From Lachnospiraceae bacterium (lineage in GTDB: Bacteria; Bacillota; Clostridia; Lachnospirales; Lachnospiraceae): DNA of 64,000 nt. Made by a program: the position numbers and the translations under genes. Shown here piece by piece: positions 26,355-36,706 of this stretch (within the stretch, counting starts at the first letter, position 1; each line of letters begins with the position of its first letter). The DNA lies in NCBI GenBank assembly GCA_900768755.1, contig CAAGDV010000036.1:62001-126000 (forward strand), given 5' to 3'. Below the pieces are notes generated by a model. It was not told where the DNA came from. It ran no database searches and saw only the letters and a program-made list of their open reading frames with translations.

Positions 26355-29045
26355 ATGGCTGCGAAGGGTTCAACTACAAGAAAGAAGAAAAGTACGGCGC
26401 AGACTTCCGCCAAGAAGAGCGCGGCAAGAACTAATGCATCTTCCGGTTCTTCAAGAAAGAGTTCGGGCAAAAAAGAATACGGCGTTTTCAGGGAGGCGGC
26501 AGTCCTTCTTATTCTTGCTATGTCAATTGTGTTCTTCATCGCCAACTTCGGTGTCGGAGGTGTTGTGGGGGCGGCTATAAGCTCCTTCTTCTTCGGATTG
26601 TTCGGAGTTGTGGCGTACGTTTTTCCGATAATTCTTTTTGTCGGAACGGTTTTCGGAATCGCCAACAAGAATAATTCGCTTGCGAGAATCAAGCTGATTG
26701 CGGGATTTTTGGTGCTGGTGCTTTTGTGCACATTTATCCAGCTTGTGTACGATTCCAACACAGACGCATGGAAATATTCGGATTACTATGTAATCTGCTC
26801 GGGCAAAAAATGCGGCGGAGGATTTTTTGGCGGTTCAATCTGCAAACTTTTTGTGACATGGTTCGGAAAAGTCGGCGCATTCATCATCGACATAGTCCTG
26901 ATAATAATAGGAGTTGTCGTGATTACCGAGCGCTCATTCATAAGCGGGCTCAAAAAGGGAAGCCGCAAGGTTTACGATACTGCGGTTAATGACGCAAAAC
27001 AGTACCGCGAGGATGTTGAGATTAAGCGTCAGAACAGAGAGGCGGTAAGGCTTAAGAGAGCGGAACATAAGCGCGAGGGCGTAACCTTTGACACCGAGAT
27101 TGTTGAGAGCGAGGCACCGTCGTATGTATATACTGAGGTGGACGACGCCGGCGATGCAGTTGCTGCAGAGAATAACAGGGAGCCGGTTGAGGACGAGATT
27201 GTTCCCAAAAGACGCAAAAAGGCGCAGGATACAGCCGAACAGGACAAGAAAAACTTTGATGAGACAATTCTTCCTTTTGATGCCAAAAGATACGGCAATG
27301 TTGAAGATGTAACCGATTATGTCGTAAAGCATTATGAGGAGGAACAGTGCGATGTTATGACACCGGGATATTCGGAGGAAGTAGTCGACACTGACAATCG
27401 TGAAACAGACAGCGACATCGGGCTTGACATGGAACTTGTGAGAGCAGAGTACGAGAAGGAGGAAGCCGTCAGGGCATCCCAAAACAGCGCTGCTTCAAAG
27501 GAACCCGAAGCGGAGGAATATGTAGAGGTTCCTAAAGCTGTGGTAAAGCAGAAGCCCAAGAGATATATTTTCCCCCAACTCAGTCTTCTTAAGAAGGGAC
27601 AGACAAAAGGGAATACCAATAACCAGGACGAGCTTAGAACCACGGCAAGAAAGCTTCAGGATACGCTTGCCAATTTTGGCGTGAAGGTCACAGTGACGGA
27701 TGTGAGCTGCGGCCCTGCGGTCACCAGGTACGAACTGCAGCCAGAACAGGGCGTGAAGGTCAGCAAAATTGTTTCCCTTGCTGATGACATAAAGCTTAAT
27801 CTTGCGGCCTCCGACATAAGAATTGAAGCGCCGATTCCGGGTAAGGCCGCCGTGGGAATAGAGGTGCCCAACAAGGTTAATTCTGCGGTAATGCTTGGTG
27901 ACCTCATCGGAAGCAGGGAATTCCGCGAGCAGAAGTCTCTTATATCTTTTGCCGCCGGAAAAGATATCGGCGGACAGATTGTCATGGCGGATATTGCAAA
28001 GATGCCGCACCTTCTGATTGCCGGTGCAACGGGCTCCGGTAAGTCTGTGTGCATCAATACGATAATAATGAGTATTCTGTATAAGGCAAGCCCGGATGAT
28101 GTAAAACTGATAATGATTGACCCGAAAGTCGTGGAATTAAGCGTGTATAACGGAATTCCGCACCTTCTTATACCGGTAGTGACAGACCCCAAAAAAGCGG
28201 CGGGAGCGTTAAACTGGGCAGTTGCGGAGATGACTGACCGTTACAATAAATTCGCGCAACACGCTGTCCGTGACCTTAAGAGCTATAATGAGAAAATCAT
28301 GCAGCTTGAGGATTCAGAAGAAGCCAAAGCACCCGCAAAGCTTCCGCAGATTGTTGTTATCGTGGACGAGCTCGCGGATTTGATGATGGTATCCTCCAAT
28401 GAGGTTGAGGACGCTATAGTCAGACTTTCCCAGCTTGCGAGAGCGGCAGGAATCCATCTGATTATTGCTACGCAGCGTCCGAGCGTCAATGTCATCACCG
28501 GACTTATCAAAGCCAATGTTCCGTCTCGAATTGCTTTTTCCGTATCATCGGGCGTTGACTCAAGAACAATCATTGATATGAACGGAGCGGAGAAGCTTCT
28601 CGGAAAAGGTGACATGCTTTTCTATCCGCAGGGATACCAGAAGCCTGCCAGAGTGCAGGGGGCGTTCGTATCAGATGAGGAAGTTACGGCGGTGGTAGAA
28701 TTTATCAAGGAAAAGAACGGAACCGGCGAGTACAGCGAAGAGATTCAAAAGAGCGTTGCATCAGGCAGTCAGGCATCCGGCGGAATGGGTTTTGGAAGTG
28801 CGCAGAATACGGATGACGATAATCATGACTCATTTTTTGCCGATTCGGGCAGACTTGTTATTGAGAAGGAGCGTGCATCGATAGGGTTGCTGCAGCGCGC
28901 ATTCAAAATCGGCTTTAACAGGGCAGCAAGAATTATGGACCAGCTTTGTGAGGCGGGAGTTGTCGGACCCGAGGAGGGAACCAAACCCAGAAAGATTCTT
29001 ATGACAGCGGAAGAATTCGAAGAATATTTAAACAGCAACAGATAA
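26355..29045 (+). CDS. ftsK: DNA translocase FtsK/SpoIIIE
   Basis: Membrane-anchored DNA pump of 896 residues that clears chromosomal DNA from the division septum. Order: a basic Lys/Ser/Arg-rich start (about 1-40), four TM helices (about 45-190), a long acidic, variable linker (about 200-400), the RecA-like motor with Walker A GATGSGKSV (about 556) and Walker B VVIVDELADLMM, and the C-terminal winged-helix gamma domain (about 835-890) that reads polarity sequences. GGAGG precedes the ATG. It could serve as SpoIIIE if the organism sporulates; the sequence alone cannot separate the two. Confidence 0.95.
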   Translation: MAAKGSTTRKKKSTAQTSAKKSAARTNASSGSSRKSSGKKEYGVFREAAVLLILAMSIVFFIANFGVGGVVGAAISSFFFGLFGVVAYVFPIILFVGTVFGIANKNNSLARIKLIAGFLVLVLLCTFIQLVYDSNTDAWKYSDYYVICSGKKCGGGFFGGSICKLFVTWFGKVGAFIIDIVLIIIGVVVITERSFISGLKKGSRKVYDTAVNDAKQYREDVEIKRQNREAVRLKRAEHKREGVTFDTEIVESEAPSYVYTEVDDAGDAVAAENNREPVEDEIVPKRRKKAQDTAEQDKKNFDETILPFDAKRYGNVEDVTDYVVKHYEEEQCDVMTPGYSEEVVDTDNRETDSDIGLDMELVRAEYEKEEAVRASQNSAASKEPEAEEYVEVPKAVVKQKPKRYIFPQLSLLKKGQTKGNTNNQDELRTTARKLQDTLANFGVKVTVTDVSCGPAVTRYELQPEQGVKVSKIVSLADDIKLNLAASDIRIEAPIPGKAAVGIEVPNKVNSAVMLGDLIGSREFREQKSLISFAAGKDIGGQIVMADIAKMPHLLIAGATGSGKSVCINTIIMSILYKASPDDVKLIMIDPKVVELSVYNGIPHLLIPVVTDPKKAAGALNWAVAEMTDRYNKFAQHAVRDLKSYNEKIMQLEDSEEAKAPAKLPQIVVIVDELADLMMVSSNEVEDAIVRLSQLARAAGIHLIIATQRPSVNVITGLIKANVPSRIAFSVSSGVDSRTIIDMNGAEKLLGKGDMLFYPQGYQKPARVQGAFVSDEEVTAVVEFIKEKNGTGEYSEEIQKSVASGSQASGGMGFGSAQNTDDDNHDSFFADSGRLVIEKERASIGLLQRAFKIGFNRAARIMDQLCEAGVVGPEEGTKPRKILMTAEEFEEYLNSNR

Positions 29046-29064
29046 TTACGGAGGATGTGTATTC

Positions 29065-30738
29065 ATGAAGACAGACATAGAGATTTCACAGGCAGCAGAA
29101 TTAATGCATATTCGTGATGTAGCAGAGAGATTCGGAATCAGCGAGGACGACCTTGAGCTGTACGGAAAGTACAAGGCAAAACTCTCGGACGAACTTGAGA
29201 GAAAGCTTTCCGGTAGAAAGAACGGCAAGCTTATTCTGGTGACGGCGATTAACCCGACACCGGCAGGAGAGGGCAAGACCACAATAAGCATCGGACTAAC
29301 ACAGGCGCTTAACAGACTCGGAAAGAAGACAGTTGTGGCTTTGAGAGAGCCTTCGCTCGGACCGTGTTTTGGCGTAAAAGGAGGAGCCACGGGCGGCGGT
29401 TATTCGCAGGTGGTTCCCATGGAGGATTTGAATCTTCATTTTACCGGGGACTTTCACGCAATAACCAGTGCCAACAATCTTTTGGCGGCAATGCTTGATA
29501 ACCATATCCAGCAGGGCAATGCATTGGGGATTGATACAAGACAGATTGTTTGGAAACGCTGTCTGGATATGAATGATCGGGTGCTCAGAAATATTGTGGT
29601 CGGACTCGGCACGAAGGCGGACGGATTTGTGAGGGAGGACCATTTTGTCATCACGGTTGCGTCCGAGATAATGGCGGTTCTGTGTCTTGCGGACGATATG
29701 GCAGACCTTAAAGCACGTCTTGCAAGAATTATCGTTGCATATAATTATAACGGGGAACCTGTAACTGCGGGGGATTTAAAGGCTGTCGGAGCGATGGCAG
29801 CTCTTCTTAAGGATGCGATGAAGCCCAATATTATCCAGACTCTTGAGCACACGCCGGCAGTAGTCCACGGGGGTCCTTTTGCCAATATCGCGCACGGCTG
29901 CAACAGTATCCGTGCAACCCGTATGGCTTTAAAGCTCGGCGATTATGCGGTTACGGAGGCGGGCTTCGGAGCTGATCTGGGCGCAGAAAAATTCATGGAC
30001 ATCAAGTGCCGCATGTCGGGCCTCGTACCTGATGCGGTTGTCATAGTTGCCACGGTAAGGGCTTTAAAATACAACGGAGGAGTCGATAAGGCAAACCTAA
30101 AGGAAGAGAACCTTTCGGCACTCAAAAAAGGTATTGTCAACCTTGATAAGCATATTGAGAACATGCAGAATTTCGGCGTCAATGTTGTAGTGACGCTCAA
30201 TGCTTTTGATACTGATACCGAGGCGGAACACAATTTTATCAAGGAGCATGTCGAGTCCATGGGGTGCGACTTTGCACTTGCCAATGTGTGGGCAGAGGGC
30301 GGAGCAGGCGGAATTGAGCTTGCCGAAAAAGTACTTTCAGCCATTGAAAAGGAGCATAAGCCTTTTTCCCTGACCTATGAGGATTCAATGCCGCTTAAGG
30401 ACAAAATAAATGCGATTGCAACCAAAATATACGGAGCAGGAAGTGTATCCTACGCACCTGCGGCATCAAAAATGCTTGACAGGATTACAGCGATGGGTTA
30501 CGGCAGTCTTCCCGTGTGCATGGCCAAAACACAGTATTCACTGTCCGATAATCCTGCCGCTCTTGGAAGACCGGAAGGTTTTGAACTGAATGTCAGAGAG
30601 GTATATGTCAATGCCGGAGCGGGATTTGTGGTTGCGTTGACGGGAAGCATTGTTACAATGCCGGGGCTTCCGAAGGTTCCCGCGGCAGAGAATGTTGACT
30701 ATGATGAAGCGGCGGACAGAATTACGGGATTGTTTTAG
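29065..30738 (+). CDS. fhs: Formate--tetrahydrofolate ligase
   Basis: Makes 10-formyl-tetrahydrofolate from formate, THF and ATP. The P-loop is in TPAGEGKTT; other clear family segments are EPSLGPCFGVKGGATGGGYSQV and FHAITSANNLLAA. At 557 residues it has the usual length. With folD 9 bases downstream it forms a one-carbon module that supplies formyl groups for purines and for the Met-tRNA formyltransferase encoded at 35.8 kb. In acetogens it belongs to the Wood-Ljungdahl route, but no further genes of that route are present here. Confidence 0.97.
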   Translation: MKTDIEISQAAELMHIRDVAERFGISEDDLELYGKYKAKLSDELERKLSGRKNGKLILVTAINPTPAGEGKTTISIGLTQALNRLGKKTVVALREPSLGPCFGVKGGATGGGYSQVVPMEDLNLHFTGDFHAITSANNLLAAMLDNHIQQGNALGIDTRQIVWKRCLDMNDRVLRNIVVGLGTKADGFVREDHFVITVASEIMAVLCLADDMADLKARLARIIVAYNYNGEPVTAGDLKAVGAMAALLKDAMKPNIIQTLEHTPAVVHGGPFANIAHGCNSIRATRMALKLGDYAVTEAGFGADLGAEKFMDIKCRMSGLVPDAVVIVATVRALKYNGGVDKANLKEENLSALKKGIVNLDKHIENMQNFGVNVVVTLNAFDTDTEAEHNFIKEHVESMGCDFALANVWAEGGAGGIELAEKVLSAIEKEHKPFSLTYEDSMPLKDKINAIATKIYGAGSVSYAPAASKMLDRITAMGYGSLPVCMAKTQYSLSDNPAALGRPEGFELNVREVYVNAGAGFVVALTGSIVTMPGLPKVPAAENVDYDEAADRITGLF

Positions 30739-30747
30739 GAGGATAGT

Positions 30748-31587
30748 ATGGCACAGATAATTGACGGAAAAGCGATTTCCACACAGATAAAAGAAGAACT
30801 TAAGGCAGAAGTTGCAAAGATGAAGGCAGAGGGGACTAACCTGTGCCTCGCTGTCATCCAGGTGGGTAATGACCCGGCATCTTCCGTATACGTGGGCAAC
30901 AAAAAGAAAGCCTGCGCGTATATAGGAATTGACTCAAAAGCCTATGAGCTTTCGGAGGAGACAACCGAGGAGGAACTTCTTTCACTCATTGATACACTCA
31001 ATAAGGACGACGAAGTTAACGGAATTCTCGTGCAGCTTCCGCTTCCGACACATATTGATGAGGACAGGGTTATTAAAGCGATTGACCCCACAAAGGATGT
31101 CGACGGTTTTCACCCACAGAACGTGGGCGCCTTAAGCATAGGACAGAAAGGTTTTGTGTCATGCACTCCCGCAGGCGTGATTCAGCTTTTAAAGAGAAGC
31201 AATATTGAGATTGAGGGCAAGGAGTGCGTGGTGCTCGGAAGAAGCAACATTGTCGGAAAACCTATGGCACTGCTTTTGTTAAGGGAGAACGGAACCGTTA
31301 CGGTGTGCCATTCAAAAACAGCCAATCTCAAGGAAGTGACAAGACGCGCTGACATACTCGTGGTGGCAATCGGCAAGCCGAAATTCATCACCGCGGATTA
31401 TGTAAAAGAAGGCGCGGTTGTGATTGATGTGGGAATCCACAGAACGCCTGAGGGCTTGTGCGGTGACGTTGACTACAATGATGTTTTTGACCACACATCG
31501 TACATTACTCCCGTCCCGGGCGGCGTCGGTCCGATGACGATTGCAATGCTTATGAATAACTGCGTGGAGTCTGCCAAAATAAAATAA
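30748..31587 (+). CDS. folD: Bifunctional methylene-THF dehydrogenase/methenyl-THF cyclohydrolase
   Basis: FolD of 279 residues interconverts 5,10-methylene-, methenyl- and 10-formyl-THF. The catalytic Lys is in YVGNKKKAC, the substrate loop is QLPLPTHID, the Rossmann motif is VVLGRSNIVGKP, and the C-terminal signature is PVPGGVGPMTIAML. It sits in one operon with fhs, and murE follows after 19 bases. Confidence 0.97.
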   Translation: MAQIIDGKAISTQIKEELKAEVAKMKAEGTNLCLAVIQVGNDPASSVYVGNKKKACAYIGIDSKAYELSEETTEEELLSLIDTLNKDDEVNGILVQLPLPTHIDEDRVIKAIDPTKDVDGFHPQNVGALSIGQKGFVSCTPAGVIQLLKRSNIEIEGKECVVLGRSNIVGKPMALLLLRENGTVTVCHSKTANLKEVTRRADILVVAIGKPKFITADYVKEGAVVIDVGIHRTPEGLCGDVDYNDVFDHTSYITPVPGGVGPMTIAMLMNNCVESAKIK

Positions 31588-31606
31588 CAATAAGGGGTGG
31601 AGATAT

Positions 31607-33073
31607 ATGAAGCTGGCAAATCTTCTTTTGAAAACAGAGTACAGGATGCTTAACGGCAGTGACGACATTGCTGTGTGCAATCTGGTATATGATTCGAGAA
31701 ACGTTCATGACGGGGATGTTTTCGTGTGCGTTTCGGGAGCGGTAAGCGACGGACATGATTATATTGACAAGGCTGTGTCGGCAGGGGCGTCGTGCATTGT
31801 AGTTGAGAGGGATATAGAGATAACAAAAGCCCTTGATACTGTTGCCGTCGTCAGAGTGGATGACACGAGGCTTGCGCTTGCAAATATGTCAGCGGCATTT
31901 TTTGGCTATCCCGGCAGGGAACTTTTTACCATAGGAATTACGGGCACAAAGGGCAAAACTACATCGACCTTCATGGTGTATGATATTTTGAATGCCTGCG
32001 GAGTCAAGACGGGTATTATCGGTACGATTGAGACCATAATAGGAGACGAGCACATTCCGTCTGAGAATACAACCCCGGAGTCATATAAGATTCATGAGTA
32101 CTTCCGCAAAATGGTTGATGCGGGGATTAAATGCGTGGTCATGGAAGTGTCCTCACAGGCGTTTAAGCTTCACAGAACCGCAGGAATTGTTTTTGACATC
32201 GGAGTGTTCACCAATCTTGAACCGGACCATATCGGACCGAATGAACATGCTGATTTTGAGGAATATCTCCGGTGCAAGAAGATGCTGTTTGGGCAGTGCA
32301 AAAAAGGAATCGTAAACAGCGACAGCGAATATATAGAGAGAATTGTTGAAGGCGCAGCCTGCAGTATTGAGACCTACGGAATTAATAACAAAGCAGACCT
32401 CATGGCGTATGACATTAACTATGGCATGGAGGGCGGCGCGTTTGAGACCGGATATAAGACGAAGGGCACAAAGAAACTTTCGATAAAACTGTCTTTGCCG
32501 GGTGATTTTTCGGTATATAACTCATTATGCGCGCTTGCGGTAGTGTCACATTTTGACCTTGATGACAGCATGGTGGTTAAGGCACTGCATGCGGCAAAGG
32601 TTGCGGGAAGAGTTGAGCCTGTCAATGTTTCCGACAGATTCATTGCAATGATTGATTATGCGCACAACGCCATGAGCCTTCAGAGCCTTCTTACCACATT
32701 AAGAGGGTATAATCCCAAAAGAATCGTTACTTTGTTCGGATGTGGCGGCAACCGTTCAAGGCAGAGAAGATTTGAGATGGGTGAGATTTCCGGAAAACTG
32801 TCGGATCTGACCGTTATAACGAGCGATAATCCGAGAAATGAAGAACCGGAAGATATTATGCGGGATATTGAGACCGGAATCAAAAAGACTGACGGACAAT
32901 ATGTTATGATTGAAGACCGGTATGAAGCGGTTGAATATGCAATCAGGCACGCTAAGCCCGGCGATATCATTGTGATTGCAGGAAAAGGACATGAGGATTA
33001 TCAGGAGATAAAAGGTGTCAAGTACCACATGAGCGACAGGGAATTAGTACAAAGAGCAGCAAAAAAGGATTGA
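31607..33073 (+). CDS. murE: UDP-MurNAc-L-Ala-D-Glu ligase, meso-DAP type
   Basis: ATP-dependent ligase adding the third residue to the peptidoglycan stem peptide. The ATP motif is GITGTKGKTTST, and the central domain shows TTPESYKIHEYF and EVSSQAF. The C-terminal DNPR motif (in TSDNPRNEEP) is the known marker of meso-diaminopimelate specificity rather than lysine. Length of 488 residues is typical. It lies well outside the division cluster at 47-59 kb, upstream of priA. Confidence 0.95.
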   Translation: MKLANLLLKTEYRMLNGSDDIAVCNLVYDSRNVHDGDVFVCVSGAVSDGHDYIDKAVSAGASCIVVERDIEITKALDTVAVVRVDDTRLALANMSAAFFGYPGRELFTIGITGTKGKTTSTFMVYDILNACGVKTGIIGTIETIIGDEHIPSENTTPESYKIHEYFRKMVDAGIKCVVMEVSSQAFKLHRTAGIVFDIGVFTNLEPDHIGPNEHADFEEYLRCKKMLFGQCKKGIVNSDSEYIERIVEGAACSIETYGINNKADLMAYDINYGMEGGAFETGYKTKGTKKLSIKLSLPGDFSVYNSLCALAVVSHFDLDDSMVVKALHAAKVAGRVEPVNVSDRFIAMIDYAHNAMSLQSLLTTLRGYNPKRIVTLFGCGGNRSRQRRFEMGEISGKLSDLTVITSDNPRNEEPEDIMRDIETGIKKTDGQYVMIEDRYEAVEYAIRHAKPGDIIVIAGKGHEDYQEIKGVKYHMSDRELVQRAAKKD

Positions 33074-33077
33074 TAAG

Positions 33078-35282
33078 ATGAAGTACGCCGGTGTCATTGT
33101 TGACATCTCCCATGAAAAACTTGATAGAGAGTTCCAGTACCTGATTCCGGATGAGCTTGCCGATGAAGTCTGTATAGGCGTGAGGGTGAATATTCCGTTC
33201 GGCAATTCCAAAAGAACGGGATATGTCGTGGATATCACGGACGAAGCCCAGATTGACGTCTCAAAAATCAGACCGATAGACAGCGTTGACCAAAACAGCG
33301 TGTCAATTGATACCAGAATGATTAAACTGGCCTACTGGATGAAGCGTAATTACGGTGCCACCATAAACCAGGCGCTCAAAACCGTTATTCCAATCAAAGA
33401 AAAGGTCAAAGAAGAACGGGAGAGAACCGTAAGCCTTGTGGCTGATGAGAACCGCGCAAAAGAGGTTCTCGACGAATGTCAGAGAAAGCATTACTCAGCC
33501 CAGGCAAGGCTTCTTTGCGCACTTATGGAGTATGGGATAAGCGAGTATTCTCTTCTTTTGGACAAACTCAATATCAGCGCTGCGTCTTTTGCCGCGCTTG
33601 AGAGAAAACAGGTTATAAAAATAGAATCAATAACAAAATTCCGCAATGCGATAAATGTCCGCTCCGAAAATCGCAGGGCAATAACGCTCACTGATGAGCA
33701 GAGGGCGGTTGCGGACGCAATAACAGCAGAGATTGAGGCCGGTGACAACACCCCCTGCCTGATAAAGGGCGTCACGGGAAGCGGCAAAACCGAAGTGTAT
33801 ATGCGGCTGATAGAGTCAGTTCTGGAAAAAGGCGGTCAGGCAATCGTTCTGATTCCCGAGATATCGCTTACATACCAGAATATTATGAGATTTTACAACC
33901 GGTTCGGAAACATAGTGTCGGTTATCAACTCGCGGCTGTCAAAGGGCGAGCGGTATGACCGCTTCCGAATGGCAAGAGAGGGCAGCCTCAAAATAATGAT
34001 TGGCCCAAGGTCCGCTTTGTTCACGCCTTTTGACAATCTCAGACTCATCATTATTGACGAGGAGCACGAGTCGGCATATCAGAGCGAGACCGTGCCCAGA
34101 TACCACGCGCGGGAGACCGCTATAGAGCTTGCGAGGCTTTGCAATGCCAAGGTGGTTATGGGTTCGGCAACACCGTCGCTTGAAGCGTATTACCGCGCGC
34201 TTCACGGAGAATATCACCTGTACCGGATGAATTACAGACCTAACGGGGCAACGCTTCCCAAAGTGTCGGTAGTGGATATGCGGAAAGAACTGCAAAACGG
34301 CAACCGCTCAATGTTTTCCAATGAGCTTTCCTCGCTCATTGAAGACAGATTGTCAAGAAATGAACAGATAATGCTTTTCTTAAACAGACGCGGATATCAG
34401 GGCTTTATCACCTGCCGTGACTGCGGGGCTGTTATGGAGTGCCCGCACTGTGCCGTTTCATTGACACAGCATTTTGACAACAGACTGTACTGCCACTATT
34501 GCGGATACGAGACGGAATATGTCAGACGATGCCCAAAGTGCGGCAAGACACATATAGGAACCTTTAAGGCGGGAACCGAAAAAATTGAGGAGGAGATTAA
34601 AAAAGCTTTCCCCAAGGCGCGGGTTCTTCGGATGGATATGGATACCACAAAAGGAAAGGACGGCCACGCCGGAATACTTGAAGCTTTTTTTGACCATAAA
34701 GCCGATATACTGATTGGAACGCAGATGATTGTCAAAGGGCATGATTTTGGCAATGTTACGCTGATGGGCGTTCTTTTGGCGGACATGTCGCTGCACTCGT
34801 CGGATTACCGCGCGGCGGAGGTTACTTTTGAACTGCTTACGCAGGCCGCGGGAAGAGCCGGGCGGGGCGGCGGCCGGGGAGATGTGATTATCCAGACCTA
34901 CGACCCGGACAATTACAGTATAGAATGTGCCCAAAGCCAGGATTACGATGCGTTTTACGAGGCGGAAATAGGCTTTCGGGAGCTTTTGATGTATCCGCCG
35001 GTATGTCACATGATGACCGTGAGGGTAATGTCCAAGGATGAGGGACTGCTTGCCCGCGTGGCAAAATATTTTGCCTCAGATGGGGATAATTTCCCGGGAA
35101 CCTACACAATCGGCCCCGCGAACGCACCGATATACAAGGTTAATGACGTTTTCACAAAGCTGATTTACTTCAAAAACACCGATAACGAGGAGTTAATCGG
35201 AATCAAAGACCTCATTGAAGCACAGTACCGGAAATACATTAACGATATGAACGATATCAGGATATTGTTTGATTTCAGATAG
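33078..35282 (+). CDS. priA: Primosomal protein N' (replication restart helicase)
   Basis: PriA of 734 residues restarts stalled replication forks. An N-terminal 3'-DNA-binding domain precedes the helicase core with Walker A VTGSGKTEVYM (about residue 232), DEEH box in IIIDEEHESAYQ, and GSATPSLEA. A zinc region of eight cysteines (about 445-495: CRDCGAVMECPHC, CHYCGYE, CPKCG) is complete. The gene's 3' end is next to def, starting the conserved priA-def-fmt-rsmB run. Confidence 0.97.
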   Translation: MKYAGVIVDISHEKLDREFQYLIPDELADEVCIGVRVNIPFGNSKRTGYVVDITDEAQIDVSKIRPIDSVDQNSVSIDTRMIKLAYWMKRNYGATINQALKTVIPIKEKVKEERERTVSLVADENRAKEVLDECQRKHYSAQARLLCALMEYGISEYSLLLDKLNISAASFAALERKQVIKIESITKFRNAINVRSENRRAITLTDEQRAVADAITAEIEAGDNTPCLIKGVTGSGKTEVYMRLIESVLEKGGQAIVLIPEISLTYQNIMRFYNRFGNIVSVINSRLSKGERYDRFRMAREGSLKIMIGPRSALFTPFDNLRLIIIDEEHESAYQSETVPRYHARETAIELARLCNAKVVMGSATPSLEAYYRALHGEYHLYRMNYRPNGATLPKVSVVDMRKELQNGNRSMFSNELSSLIEDRLSRNEQIMLFLNRRGYQGFITCRDCGAVMECPHCAVSLTQHFDNRLYCHYCGYETEYVRRCPKCGKTHIGTFKAGTEKIEEEIKKAFPKARVLRMDMDTTKGKDGHAGILEAFFDHKADILIGTQMIVKGHDFGNVTLMGVLLADMSLHSSDYRAAEVTFELLTQAAGRAGRGGGRGDVIIQTYDPDNYSIECAQSQDYDAFYEAEIGFRELLMYPPVCHMMTVRVMSKDEGLLARVAKYFASDGDNFPGTYTIGPANAPIYKVNDVFTKLIYFKNTDNEELIGIKDLIEAQYRKYINDMNDIRILFDFR

Positions 35283-35298
35283 AAAGGACAGGATAAAA

Positions 35299-35772
35299 AT
35301 GGCACTTAGAACCATCAGGGTTGAAGGAGACCCTATTTTGAGAAAAGTATGTAAGGAGGTAACCGAGGTTACCGAGCGCACCAGAATGCTTGTGGAGGAT
35401 ATGATTGAGACCATGAACGACGCCAACGGCGTGGGACTTGCGGCACCGCAGGTCGGAATCCTCAAAAGAATTGTTGTGATTGATGTGGGCGAAGGCCCGA
35501 TTATTATGATTAACCCGCGCATCGTAAGCACTGACGGTACGCAGACCGGCCAGGAGGGATGCTTAAGCGTACCCGGCAAAGCGGGAAACGTGACAAGACC
35601 GATGAGGGTTACGGCTGTCGCACAGGACCTTGACATGAACGAGTTTACGATTGAAGGCGAGGAACTTTTGGCTCGCGCCATATGCCACGAACTCGACCAT
35701 CTGGACGGCAAATTATATGTCGACTGCGTAGAGGGCGAGATGTTTGAAGTGTCTGATGAGGATGAAGAATAA
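35299..35772 (+). CDS. def: Peptide deformylase
   Basis: Metal-dependent removal of the N-formyl group from nascent proteins. All three motifs are present: GVGLAAPQVG, EGCLSVPG (metal Cys) and HELDHLDG (metal His and catalytic Glu). I use ATG 35299 (157 residues, M-A-L-R-T-I-R) with the AGGACAGGA site just before it; a longer in-frame start lies inside priA. The stop and the fmt start share a base (TAATG). Confidence 0.96.
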   Translation: MALRTIRVEGDPILRKVCKEVTEVTERTRMLVEDMIETMNDANGVGLAAPQVGILKRIVVIDVGEGPIIMINPRIVSTDGTQTGQEGCLSVPGKAGNVTRPMRVTAVAQDLDMNEFTIEGEELLARAICHELDHLDGKLYVDCVEGEMFEVSDEDEE

Positions 35773-36704
35773 TGAAAGTTGTATTTATGGGAACTCCGGA
35801 TTTTGCCGCAGACTCGCTTAAGGCGCTCATTGAGGCCGGACACGATGTGGAGCTTGTTGTCACGCAGCCAGACAAAGCGCAGAAAAGAAGCAGCGCTCCC
35901 GTTATGTCCCCGGTCAAAGAGCTCGCTCTTTTGCACGGCATACCTGTTTTTCAGCCGGAGAAAATAAGACAATCGGATATAATGGAGAGACTTAACAGTA
36001 TAAAGCCGGATGTCATCGCGGTGGTAGCGTTTGGACAGCTTCTTCCGAAGGAGGTGCTTGAGGCGGCCCGATACGGTTGTATCAACGTCCACGCTTCGCT
36101 GCTCCCGAAGTACCGCGGCGCGGCGCCAATCCAGTGGGCAGTTATAAACGGCGATGAGGAGACCGGCGTTGTAACCATGTATATGGACGAGACGCTCGAT
36201 ACGGGAGATGTGCTTTTGACGCAGAAGTGCAGGCTTTCAGAGCGCGAGACGGGCGGAAGCCTTTTTGACAGACTTTCAGGAATGGGTGCAGAGCTTTTGG
36301 TCAGAACTCTTGAGGGACTCAAAGCGGGTACGATTGTGCCGGTTAAACAGACCGGTGAGTCGTCTTATGCAAAAAAACTTGACAAGTCCATGGCAAAGCT
36401 TAGCTTTGACAATACACCGAAGACCCTTGACTGCCTGGTGAGGGGGCTTAATCCGTGGCCGTGCGCATATACCACCCTTAACGGCAAAACCCTCAAAATC
36501 TGGGACTGCGTGGTTGACAACGAAGCCCCAAAAGACACTGTCCCGGGCGTTGTATATAAGACAGATAAATCGGGAATCCATGTGGGCTGTAAGGACGGCG
36601 GCGTCATAATTACCGAGCTTCAGCTCGAGGGCAAAAAAAGAATGGATGCAAAAAGCTTTCTTCTCGGCTGCAATGTTTTGCCAGGAACAGTTTTGGGTGA
36701 ATAA
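35772..36704 (+). CDS. fmt: Methionyl-tRNA formyltransferase
   Basis: Formylates initiator Met-tRNA using 10-formyl-THF, 310 residues. N-terminal start VVFMGTPDFAA and the active-site region INVHASLLPKYRGAAPIQWAV are clear. The usual C-terminal tRNA-binding domain follows. It overlaps def by one base, giving a balanced formylation/deformylation pair, and is 2 bases from rsmB. Confidence 0.96.
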   Translation: MKVVFMGTPDFAADSLKALIEAGHDVELVVTQPDKAQKRSSAPVMSPVKELALLHGIPVFQPEKIRQSDIMERLNSIKPDVIAVVAFGQLLPKEVLEAARYGCINVHASLLPKYRGAAPIQWAVINGDEETGVVTMYMDETLDTGDVLLTQKCRLSERETGGSLFDRLSGMGAELLVRTLEGLKAGTIVPVKQTGESSYAKKLDKSMAKLSFDNTPKTLDCLVRGLNPWPCAYTTLNGKTLKIWDCVVDNEAPKDTVPGVVYKTDKSGIHVGCKDGGVIITELQLEGKKRMDAKSFLLGCNVLPGTVLGE

Positions 36705-36706
36705 AT